A stretch of 53,926 nt of DNA from JABMMZ01 sp964505065. GTDB taxonomy: Bacteria > Bacteroidota > Bacteroidia > NS11-12g > UBA955. Location: NCBI GenBank assembly GCA_964505065.1, contig CAZDGF010000016.1, positions 1 through 53,926 on the forward strand. Direction: 5' to 3'. The notes under the pieces were generated by a model. It did no database searches. It saw nothing but the letters and a program-made list of their open reading frames with translations, and had not been told where the DNA came from. How positions within the stretch are numbered: the first letter of the stretch is position 1; every line of letters starts with the position of its first letter. This document shows positions 38,070 to 46,535 of the stretch, one piece after another. The position numbers were made by a program, and so were the translations under genes.

Positions 38070-39350
38070 ATGTCAACAAAAAAAATAATTATCACGCTCT
38101 CTATTCTTGTAGTTTTACTACTCATATTTGTTAGCCTAAAAGGGAATAAAAACAAAGGAATAAAAGTAGCGGTAGAAAAAGTATCGCTCCAAAATATTAA
38201 GGAAGAGGTAAGCGCAAGTGGTATTATTTACCCAGAAAATGAAGTAAAAATAAGCTCTGATATTTCAGGAGAAATTATAGATTTATTAGTTAAAGAAGGC
38301 GATTTGGTTAAAAAAGGACAATTATTGGTAAAAATAAATCCAGATATTTTTATTACACAATTAGACCAAGCAAAAGCAGGATTAAACAATGCAAAAGCAA
38401 CATCAGAAAATGTAAAAGCACAATTACAAAGTAGCAAAGCCAATGCAGAAATGCAACGCAAAAATTTTGAAATGCAAAGCAAATTATACAAAGATAAAGT
38501 TATAAGCCAACAAGAGTATAACAATGCCGAAGCGCAATACAGTATGGCAAAAGCCCAATACGAGGCTGCCGAAAAACAAGCACTTGCAGCTATGTACAAT
38601 ACCCAATCCGTAGAGGCAAGTGTTCAACAATCTTCTAAAAATTATGGTAGAACAAGCGTGTATGCACCAGCAGATGGTGTTATTACAGGCTTAAATTCTA
38701 AAAAAGGCGAACGTGTTGTAGGTACAGCCCAAATGGCTGGTACAGAAATGATGCGAATTTCAGATTTGAGCAGAATGGAAGTGAGAGTAGATGTAAACGA
38801 AAACGACATAGTGCGCATAAAACTGGGCGATACAGCAGGCATAGATGTAGGTGCTTACCAAGGTAAAATTTTTAAAGGTATAGTTACCCAAGTGGCAAAT
38901 AGTGCTAAATCAAATACCACAACACTTAGCACCGACCAGGTAACAAAATTTGAAGTAAAAATATTAATTTTAGAAGAATCCTACAATGCTATAATGCAAG
39001 AAAATGGCGGCAGAAACCCATTTAGTTCTGGTATGAGTGCGAGTGTTCATATTTATACAAAAGCTGAAAATCAAGTAATGGCTGTGCCTGTATCGAGCGT
39101 AACGCTTAAAGAAAAAAAAGATAACGTAAATGAAAAAGAAGAAATAGTATATGTGGTTTCCAACAATATAATAGTAAAAAAAGTTGTAAAAACAGGTATT
39201 CAAGATACTAAAAATATTAAAATTATTTCAGGTTTGAAAGTTGGCGATGTGGTTGTATCTGCTCCATTTGATGCTATAAACAATGTATTGAAAGATGGCG
39301 ATGCAGTAAATATTGTAGCCAAAGAAACCTTGTATGAGTTAAAAGAATAA
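38070..39350 (+). CDS. HlyD/RND-type membrane fusion adaptor
   Basis: The 426-residue protein has one N-terminal membrane anchor (residues 6-24). A split lipoyl domain follows (SGIIYPENEVKISSDISGEIIDLLVKEGDLVKKGQLLVKI and TSVYAPADGVITGL), separated by an alpha-helical hairpin rich in Ala/Gln (about 100-190), then beta-barrel and membrane-proximal domains (VDVNENDIVRIKLGD, MAVPVSSVTL, GLKVGDVVVSAP). It bridges an inner-membrane transporter and the TolC-like protein encoded just upstream. The partner is most often a MacB-type ABC permease in this phylum; none is encoded here. Confidence 0.93.
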   Translation: MSTKKIIITLSILVVLLLIFVSLKGNKNKGIKVAVEKVSLQNIKEEVSASGIIYPENEVKISSDISGEIIDLLVKEGDLVKKGQLLVKINPDIFITQLDQAKAGLNNAKATSENVKAQLQSSKANAEMQRKNFEMQSKLYKDKVISQQEYNNAEAQYSMAKAQYEAAEKQALAAMYNTQSVEASVQQSSKNYGRTSVYAPADGVITGLNSKKGERVVGTAQMAGTEMMRISDLSRMEVRVDVNENDIVRIKLGDTAGIDVGAYQGKIFKGIVTQVANSAKSNTTTLSTDQVTKFEVKILILEESYNAIMQENGGRNPFSSGMSASVHIYTKAENQVMAVPVSSVTLKEKKDNVNEKEEIVYVVSNNIIVKKVVKTGIQDTKNIKIISGLKVGDVVVSAPFDAINNVLKDGDAVNIVAKETLYELKE

Positions 39351-39408
39351 TTTTTTAATTGTGCTGTAGTTAAATAAATTGGTTTGATATTTGCTAAATA
39401 ATTAAAAA

Positions 39409-41487
39409 TTGTTTAGCTGGCATCATATACCATTTTTGCGCTTACTGCTACCCTTTATTTTGGGTATTTTTGTAGCTATATATTGCCCTGTAAATGTTTA
39501 TATTCCTATTGTTTGTATTATTTTCATTGTAGTTGCGCTATTTCTTTTTTATAAAAAAACGTCAATAAATACCGCTTTTGTTTACCAAACAAGCATTGGG
39601 CTATGTATTACTTTATTGGTATTTATTTTTGGGTATTTGCATGCATATTTATTTAACGAAACAAAGCAACCACATCATTTTTCGGCAATAAAACAAGCTA
39701 AAATTTATGAAGTAACCATAGCAGATGCCGTTATAGAAAAAGAGAAATTTTATAGATGTTATGCTACAGTAAGTAGCTGTAAAGATAGCAATAATAAATA
39801 CCATACCACACAAGGCACACTTTTGTTGTATATTAAAAAAAATGCAGTAGAAAACAAGCCTGATATTGGCAATAAATATTTAATAAAAGCCAATGCCCAA
39901 AATATTTTAGAACCAGCCAATCCTTACGAGTTTAATTATAAGCAATACCTTACTTACCACAATATTTATTACCAACAATATACAGATTCTGCCCATACTG
40001 TAAAACTACCTTCTGAAAATAAAACAATTTATAGCTGGGCTATTGGCGTTCGCAATTCGTGTTTAGAAATTATAAAAAAATATATACCACAACAAAAGGA
40101 GGGAGGAGTAGCCGAAGCATTATTATTGGGCTATAAAGACGATTTGGATATAGGCATTACCCAAGCTTTTTCTCGAACAGGAACGTTGCATGTATTGGCA
40201 GTTAGCGGCTTGCATGCAGGTATTATTTTTTGGATATTAGGCTTAATTACTCGTAGGCTTGAAAGAAGCAAAAAAGGCAAAATTATACAATTGGTAATTG
40301 TTATATTCGGTATATGGTTTTATGCCTTTATAACAGGTTTATCCTCATCTGTGCTAAGGGCAAGTATTATGTTTAGCGTTATGGCTAATGGAAAATCGTT
40401 AAAATACAATACCAATATTTACAATAATATTTATGCCTCTGCTTTTATTTTATTGGTGTACAATCCTTTATTTATTGTAGATGTAGGTTTCCAATTATCT
40501 TATTTAGCGGTATTGGGTATTGTATTTATTCAGCCATTAATAAAAAATTGGTGGATACCAAACACATGGCTTGGAAAAAAAATATGGGCTATTATTTCTA
40601 TTTCGCTTGCAGCCCAATTGCTTACATTTCCAATAGGTATATTTTATTTTCATCAGTTTCCCAATTATTTTTTATTGTCTAATTTACTGATTATACCACT
40701 TACAAGTATAATATTGATAGGCTTAATAGTACTTATACCATTAAGCTTTATACCATTTTTGGCTACCTATTTAGGTAAAATATTATGGGCAATAATATGG
40801 TTTAACAATTGGTTGGTTACCGCTATTGATAGGTTTCCGTATAGTTTTATCAATGGCATACATTTCAATTTTTTAGAAATGGTAATATTGTATGTGTTTA
40901 TGTTAAGCTTTTTAGCTTTTTGCATTCATAAATATAAAGCTTTAATTACCCTTTCGGTATTAAGTTTACTGGTATTTGGCATCTATTTTTCATTTACAAG
41001 AATTGAACAAAACAAACAAAGGATTATAGTATTTCATGCTATAAAAAAGCACGATGTTATAACCTGTTTGCAAGGGCGAAAAGCATACATAATTTCAGAT
41101 AGTAGTTTTTTAGCAGATGAATATGCTATAAAATTTTATTTAGAACCCTACTTTTGGGCTTATGGAATTAACGAAATTGTAAAGCTAAATGACACCAAAA
41201 AATACGTTGAAACGAACATTTTTATCAAACCAAAACAAGGTTTTCAATTTTTTGACAAAAAAATGACAAATATTTTTAACTATAATTATGGGAAAATTGA
41301 AAACAGATATTTGTTAATTAAAAATGACTCTAAAATTAATTTTAATGAAATAAATTATTTACAAAAAAATATTTTATATAGCTTAAAAATAAGCAACTAT
41401 AAAAAAATGAAATTTCAAAAACAGGTAAAATCAATATTTAAAAAAACCTTTGAAAATAATGATAAAGCCATAGTAATTTCATTTTAA
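39409..41487 (+). CDS. comEC: ComEC/Rec2-family DNA uptake channel
   Basis: The 692-residue protein has N-terminal membrane helices, a soluble DUF4131-like part (about 75-200, EPANPYEFNYKQYL), and the Competence domain from about residue 225 (VAEALLLGYKDDLDIGITQAFSRTGTLHVLAVSGLHAGII) with about ten helices (FITGLSSSVLRASIMFSV; VDVGFQLSYLAVLGIVF). The C-terminal metallo-beta-lactamase-like domain of longer ComEC proteins is missing; the last 150 residues are a degenerate Lys-rich remnant, the usual short form in this phylum. It imports single-stranded DNA across the inner membrane. The start is TTG 39409. It follows the adaptor gene by 58 bases. Confidence 0.9.
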   Translation: MFSWHHIPFLRLLLPFILGIFVAIYCPVNVYIPIVCIIFIVVALFLFYKKTSINTAFVYQTSIGLCITLLVFIFGYLHAYLFNETKQPHHFSAIKQAKIYEVTIADAVIEKEKFYRCYATVSSCKDSNNKYHTTQGTLLLYIKKNAVENKPDIGNKYLIKANAQNILEPANPYEFNYKQYLTYHNIYYQQYTDSAHTVKLPSENKTIYSWAIGVRNSCLEIIKKYIPQQKEGGVAEALLLGYKDDLDIGITQAFSRTGTLHVLAVSGLHAGIIFWILGLITRRLERSKKGKIIQLVIVIFGIWFYAFITGLSSSVLRASIMFSVMANGKSLKYNTNIYNNIYASAFILLVYNPLFIVDVGFQLSYLAVLGIVFIQPLIKNWWIPNTWLGKKIWAIISISLAAQLLTFPIGIFYFHQFPNYFLLSNLLIIPLTSIILIGLIVLIPLSFIPFLATYLGKILWAIIWFNNWLVTAIDRFPYSFINGIHFNFLEMVILYVFMLSFLAFCIHKYKALITLSVLSLLVFGIYFSFTRIEQNKQRIIVFHAIKKHDVITCLQGRKAYIISDSSFLADEYAIKFYLEPYFWAYGINEIVKLNDTKKYVETNIFIKPKQGFQFFDKKMTNIFNYNYGKIENRYLLIKNDSKINFNEINYLQKNILYSLKISNYKKMKFQKQVKSIFKKTFENNDKAIVISF

Positions 41488-41532
41488 GTTTAAATCACAC
41501 TTTAAAATAATTGTCAAATTTTTTTTAAAACA

Positions 41533-41563
41533 TTTGGTAATTAAAAATCACTCCTTATATTTG
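41533..41563 (+). promoter_or_regulatory. Consensus promoter of the 1545-residue T9SS protein
   Basis: TTTG at 41533-41536, 19 bases, then TATATTTG at 41556-41563: an exact TTTG-N19-TAnnTTTG match, 33 bases before the ATG at 41597. Confidence 0.8.
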
Positions 41564-41596
41564 GAGGGTTAAAACAATATAAAAATATCATTAATT

Positions 41597-44500
41597 ATGA
41601 GAAAAATTTACAAAACAAAACAATTCCTTCAAACATTTGCACTTGCTGTTTGCTTAGGAACATGTAGTATTCTTTCTGCCCAAATTTCGGGAGGAACAGT
41701 TACTATCAACAGTGGCAGTGCTACTGGCGGAACAAACTACAACAACTGGGCTGATTTTAGAACCGCTTTAGTAGCTACTACCTTAACAAGCGCTTTAAGT
41801 GTAAACGTACTTACAACAGACAGCGTTTTAAGTACAGTTAATTTTCCTTCTATTGCAGGAGCTTCATCTACAAATACCATTACCATAAATGGAAATGGCA
41901 ATAGATTATTAGGTAGTTTTACAAACGAAGCAGTAATTTTACTTGATGGAATAGATTTTTTAACTATTAACAGATTAATAATTAGAAATGCAAATTCTAC
42001 CAATCCTTTAGGAATTAGATTTCAAAACGCATCAGACAATAACATGATTAAAAGATGCGAAATTCAATTTAGCACAATTACTACTGGGGCTACCAATAGA
42101 GGTTGTTACATAGCATTTTCTAATGCTCCAACAGCATTTACCTCTACAACATCAACTTCTATGGGTATCAATAATACAATAGATAGTAATTTGATGCGTA
42201 CTACCAATACCAACAGCCCAGGTCCTGGTGTGGCAATAGTTATGAATGGTAATACTTCTACATATACCTCTACAGCGCAAAACAATACCATTAGCAATAA
42301 TGTTATTCAAAACGTATTTTGGTTTGGTATCTATTGCCAATATGTTAATGGATTGCAGGTAACAAGAAATGATATTTCAAGAGCAAATTCTTCATTGTTT
42401 AATTGCAATACTGGAACTAACTATGGTATCTATTGTAATTATTCTTATGCTGCTAACCGTTCTACATCTATTTCTAACAACAATATTCACGATTTTCCAT
42501 TTGTTGGAGCTGGTACAAGTAGCACACAAGGTGCATTTTATGGCATATTTTGTAATTATAACTATGGCAATGCTACATACCGTTTTATGATTAATAACAA
42601 TACCATAGCAAACAATACAGCTTCAACAAGTATGTATGGCATGGTTGTGCAATACAATTATTTTCCAGATTATAATGGCAATATGATTGATAACAACGAT
42701 TTACCATCAACATCTGGCACTTTTTATGGTATATATAATTACTACCCATACAACAATTTTAAAATGAACAACAATACAATTAGAAACATTAATGGTGGTA
42801 CTAATTGGTTGGGTATTTTCCAAGCATATATACAATCTCCAAGTGGACCATCTGAAATAAATGGCAATACAGTAAACAACAACATAGCTTACAATCAATT
42901 TAGCGGTATTCGTTCGGAGTACAATAATAGCATTTCAAGTGCTGCCAACCAAATTGCTATGAATAGCAATACAGTAACAAACAATTCAACCTCTTTATTT
43001 GGTTATTCAAATGTTTATGCAATGGTATCTCGTTATTATGGTTTTTATGAAATGAATGATAACTTAATTCAAAACAATAATTTTGCTACTTATTATGGTT
43101 ATTTCTTTGGTTCAGAATGGTACACAAACAATAAAATTCAAAGAAACAGAGTAATAAGTAATAAAGCTACTAACTCTTCTGGAGGTCAAGCCTATTGCTT
43201 ATTTAGTTATTATGTTTACAATACAGATATTACAGACAATTTAATTGTAAATAATATAGGCTTGTATAGCACCTATGGAATTTATGCATACTCTTTCAAC
43301 TCGGGCACTTATACAGGCAATATTCGACAAAATACAATTTCAACAGATGGTAGCATGTCATCATATACATACCATTATTCTTATCCAATTTATTGCTATT
43401 TATATTACCATACCACAGTAAATGTAATTGGCAATATTGTAGATTCAAGAAACAATTATGGATTTCTTAACTATGTTCTTGGGCAAAATTCAACAGGTAA
43501 GACTATTAACAGCAATAGCTACCATGCAAGAAACCATTCGTATTACTATTGGCAAAATCCTAATGGTGGTGGTGGTAATTTTACAGCTTGGATGAATACA
43601 GGCTTACCAGGCAGCAGCGAGGTAGATGCAGGTGTAACAGGTGGTCATAATTTTGCAGGCAACTGGGCAAGTATTCGTTATATAAACCAAAACAATGTTC
43701 CAACAGTGGCATCTATTAATAATAGAGATGCATATAGTGTATTAAGAAATCCATCAAGTTCTGACAGAGGAGCTGTAGAAGGCACTTTAGATTTACAACA
43801 AACAGCAAATTCTTTTAATCCAAATGCTTCAGAATGTGCTGGTTATACGGTATCTCCTACTGTAACCTTTAGAAATACATTTTCAGAAACAGTTACAGGT
43901 TTTAGAGTAGGGTGTTCTGATAATGGTGTATTAGTAGCTACAGCTACAATGACAGCAAATATTGCTACTGGTAGCACTGGTACAGTAACCTTTGCACCTA
44001 TTAAATTTAGCAAATCTGGAACAAGAAATGTTAAATTCTTTTTATTAAATGCAGATGATGTGCCAACTAACGACAGTATAAGCAAAATATTTATTATCAA
44101 TAAAGCACCAGGCGGTGGTATGTTAACAAAAAATTCTGGTAGTGCAGCAAAAGCAATATTTGATATTACTGGTAAACCAGATGTTACAACAAATGGTCAA
44201 TCATTAATTTACGATTTAACCGCTCCTTCAACAGTTGGATACACCAATTCAGATTATGGTACTAAATGGACAGCTTTTGTATCTGCCGTTACAGCTAAAG
44301 GTGTTAACGCAAACTCTCAAGTAAGCTTAACAGCCGCTCCCGTTGTAGTTACTGTTAATCCAACTTTAGCCTTTGTAGATAGTTTATTAACCGTAAGTAT
44401 CAGAATAGTAGATTTAGTATCTGGTTGCGATACTATATACAGACGTAATGTTTTAGTAGCTCCACAAGCAGTACCAGATTTTTTAGTGCCTACTTTATTG

Positions 44501-46234
44501 TGCGATAAATCTGAAATAGCTTTCGAAAATACTTCTACTGTAACAAGTGGTGCTATATTAAGCAATTGGGATTTTGGATATACTGGCAATGTAAATACAG
44601 ATGCAACAAATGCTACACATTTATTTCCAGGACCAGGAACTTATGACGTAACTTACACTGCTATAACCTCGCCATGGGGATATGAAACTAAAATTACAAA
44701 ACAAGTAACTATTAGCAATATTCCAGAGGCAGACTTTAAAATTGTAAACGCTTGTCAAGGTTCAGCAGTAAAATTAATCAATAATACAACTATTGCATCT
44801 GGTTCCTTAACCTACGAGTGGAATTATGGCGATGGTTCTCCATTATTTAACACTGCAAATACTGCAGTAATAAATAAAAACTATGCTACGCCAGGTGGAT
44901 ATGTTGTAACACTTACAGCATTTTCTAATGGATGTTCAGATGTGGCTACAAGAAATGTATATACTTTTGCTAAACCAGTAGCTAACTTTGTAAAAATGCA
45001 AGGAAATTGCGACAACGAAATGTATAGCTTCAAAAATGCTTCTACTATAGCTAACGGACAATTTGGAAACTATTGGGATTTTAACGATGCAGGCAGCAAA
45101 GCTACTATAGAAAACCCAAGCTACGACTTTACAACTCCAGGTACAAAAAATGTAAAACTAAGAGTAGTATCTGAATTTGGTTGTTCAGATTCAATAACAA
45201 CTGCAATTGTTGTTAAGCCAGCTTCTGCTTCTGATTTTACATTCCCATTTGCTTGTAGCAGAACAGCCACTCAATTTACAAATACAACAATGGTACCTGC
45301 TGGCACTTCGCCAACTTATACTTGGGATTTTGGTGATGGTGTAACAACTTCAGCAACTAATCCAACACACCCTTGGAGTTCTATCGGTCCTAAAAATGTA
45401 AAACTAAGCACCGTTTTATCAAATGGTTGTAAAGATGAGGTAACAAAAACATTAAATGTTGGTGTTCAACCTTTAATTTCATTCCAAGTTGCCGACCAAT
45501 GTGCTGGCTCTGATGTGCCATTCGTAAACTTAACCAATTATACTCAAGGAACAATTAAATATACTTGGAACTTTGGTGATGGTCAAACATCTAATAATGC
45601 CTCTCCAAAACATGCCTTTACAATTGGTTCAAATGCTCAAACATTTAATGTAAGCTTAAAAGGCGAAGTGTTAGGCGGATGTGCAGATTCTACAACCAGA
45701 TCTGTAACAATTAATCCTAAACCAGCCACTTGTAATTTTACAATGGTGAGAGATTATAGCTTATCTTTAACTGCATATAAATTTACACCAATAGGCAATG
45801 CATCAGGTTTAGATTATACTTGGTTAACAGGCGATGGTAACTCTTCTACTTCTAACGGAACAGGTACAAGCTACTCTTACCAAGATAAAGGTAAATTTTG
45901 TGTAACAATGATAGCTAGAAACAATGCTGGTTGCGAGTGTTCTGCAACTCAATGTACAACACTTACTTTAGGTACAGAAAATATTAGCTTAAACAAAGCT
46001 ATTAGCGTATTCCCTAATCCTACTAACAGCGTATTTAACGTAAAATTAGATGCTGCTACTGCAGAAACTATGACTGTAAATGTATATAACACCATTGGTG
46101 AAATTATAACTACTGCTACTGTAAATGGTAATACTGCCGATATAGATATGAGCAATTATGCTTCTGGTATATATATAGTAAAAGTAATAGCTGGAAACCA
46201 AATAGGTACTACTAAAATTACAGTTGCTAAATAA
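41597..46234 (+). CDS. T9SS type A cargo: beta-helix plus PKD domains
   Basis: The 1545-residue protein has a signal peptide (to about residue 30, LSAQ). Residues about 60-720 form an Asn/Tyr/Ser-rich right-handed beta-helix with PbH1-type rungs (MINNNTIANNTAS, MNNNTIRNING, NNLIQNN). A beta-sandwich linker (about 740-950) is followed by about six PKD-type domains to residue 1455 (each W-x-[FY]-G-DG, for example YTWDFGDG and YEWNYGDG, with conserved Cys pairs). From about 1470 the type A sorting domain reads ISVFPNPTNSVFNV...YASGIYIVKV. The protein is likely displayed on or released from the surface. It has its own strong promoter and a strong terminator, so it is a monocistronic and probably highly expressed gene. 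Confidence 0.92.
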   Translation: MRKIYKTKQFLQTFALAVCLGTCSILSAQISGGTVTINSGSATGGTNYNNWADFRTALVATTLTSALSVNVLTTDSVLSTVNFPSIAGASSTNTITINGNGNRLLGSFTNEAVILLDGIDFLTINRLIIRNANSTNPLGIRFQNASDNNMIKRCEIQFSTITTGATNRGCYIAFSNAPTAFTSTTSTSMGINNTIDSNLMRTTNTNSPGPGVAIVMNGNTSTYTSTAQNNTISNNVIQNVFWFGIYCQYVNGLQVTRNDISRANSSLFNCNTGTNYGIYCNYSYAANRSTSISNNNIHDFPFVGAGTSSTQGAFYGIFCNYNYGNATYRFMINNNTIANNTASTSMYGMVVQYNYFPDYNGNMIDNNDLPSTSGTFYGIYNYYPYNNFKMNNNTIRNINGGTNWLGIFQAYIQSPSGPSEINGNTVNNNIAYNQFSGIRSEYNNSISSAANQIAMNSNTVTNNSTSLFGYSNVYAMVSRYYGFYEMNDNLIQNNNFATYYGYFFGSEWYTNNKIQRNRVISNKATNSSGGQAYCLFSYYVYNTDITDNLIVNNIGLYSTYGIYAYSFNSGTYTGNIRQNTISTDGSMSSYTYHYSYPIYCYLYYHTTVNVIGNIVDSRNNYGFLNYVLGQNSTGKTINSNSYHARNHSYYYWQNPNGGGGNFTAWMNTGLPGSSEVDAGVTGGHNFAGNWASIRYINQNNVPTVASINNRDAYSVLRNPSSSDRGAVEGTLDLQQTANSFNPNASECAGYTVSPTVTFRNTFSETVTGFRVGCSDNGVLVATATMTANIATGSTGTVTFAPIKFSKSGTRNVKFFLLNADDVPTNDSISKIFIINKAPGGGMLTKNSGSAAKAIFDITGKPDVTTNGQSLIYDLTAPSTVGYTNSDYGTKWTAFVSAVTAKGVNANSQVSLTAAPVVVTVNPTLAFVDSLLTVSIRIVDLVSGCDTIYRRNVLVAPQAVPDFLVPTLLCDKSEIAFENTSTVTSGAILSNWDFGYTGNVNTDATNATHLFPGPGTYDVTYTAITSPWGYETKITKQVTISNIPEADFKIVNACQGSAVKLINNTTIASGSLTYEWNYGDGSPLFNTANTAVINKNYATPGGYVVTLTAFSNGCSDVATRNVYTFAKPVANFVKMQGNCDNEMYSFKNASTIANGQFGNYWDFNDAGSKATIENPSYDFTTPGTKNVKLRVVSEFGCSDSITTAIVVKPASASDFTFPFACSRTATQFTNTTMVPAGTSPTYTWDFGDGVTTSATNPTHPWSSIGPKNVKLSTVLSNGCKDEVTKTLNVGVQPLISFQVADQCAGSDVPFVNLTNYTQGTIKYTWNFGDGQTSNNASPKHAFTIGSNAQTFNVSLKGEVLGGCADSTTRSVTINPKPATCNFTMVRDYSLSLTAYKFTPIGNASGLDYTWLTGDGNSSTSNGTGTSYSYQDKGKFCVTMIARNNAGCECSATQCTTLTLGTENISLNKAISVFPNPTNSVFNVKLDAATAETMTVNVYNTIGEIITTATVNGNTADIDMSNYASGIYIVKVIAGNQIGTTKITVAK

Positions 46235-46255
46235 TATTAAGTAATAAATTTTAAT

Positions 46256-46291
46256 AAAAACCCCATTCCGAAATTTCGGAATGGGGTTTTT
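46256..46291 (+). terminator. Strong terminator after the 1545-residue protein
   Basis: Arms AAAAACCCCATTCCGAAA (46256-46273) and the exact complement at 46274-46291, followed by T-rich sequence. The GC-rich core and T-run on the plus strand make a clear intrinsic terminator; A-runs on the other side allow it to work in both directions. Confidence 0.92.
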
Positions 46292-46321
46292 TTATGTATT
46301 TTGATTGCCTTTTATTTTTTA

Positions 46322-46352
46322 TTTGAAAAATACTGATTAATAATTACTTTTG
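46322..46352 (+). promoter_or_regulatory. Consensus promoter of tRNA-Met
   Basis: TTTG at 46322-46325, 19 bases, then TACTTTTG at 46345-46352: an exact TTTG-N19-TAnnTTTG match, 31 bases before the tRNA. Confidence 0.8.
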
Positions 46353-46383
46353 CAGTCCTTTTTTATAAAAGGAAAAATGATAT

Positions 46384-46457
46384 GGCGGGGTAGCTCAGTT
46401 GGTTAGAGCACAGGATTCATAACCCTGAGGCCACGAGTTCAAATCTCGTCTCCGCTA
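46384..46457 (+). tRNA. tRNA-Met(CAT), elongator type
   Basis: A complete 74-base cloverleaf: acceptor GGCGGGG/CTCCGCT with two G-T pairs, D arm GCTCAGTTGGTTAGAGC, anticodon loop TTCATAA (anticodon CAT), T arm ACGAGTTCAAATCTCGT and discriminator A. CCA is not encoded. The body is that of elongator tRNA-Met; a lysidine-modified tRNA-Ile with the same anticodon is less likely because its acceptor usually differs. Confidence 0.93.
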
Positions 46458-46464
46458 CTTTTAG

Positions 46465-46495
46465 AAAAGGATAACCGAAATAAGGTTATCCTTTT
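46465..46495 (+). terminator. Terminator after tRNA-Met
   Basis: Arms AAAAGGATAACC (46465-46476) and GGTTATCCTTTT (46484-46495) with a 7-base loop, followed by more T. It lies 7 bases after the tRNA. Confidence 0.88.
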
Positions 46496-46535
46496 TTTCA
46501 TTGTAAATATTTTTGTATTTTTACATTTTTTAAAA

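Noticed and set aside
46384..46457. Lysidine-type tRNA-Ile with CAT anticodon
   Set aside because: The acceptor and D arm look like elongator tRNA-Met; the possibility remains but is less likely.
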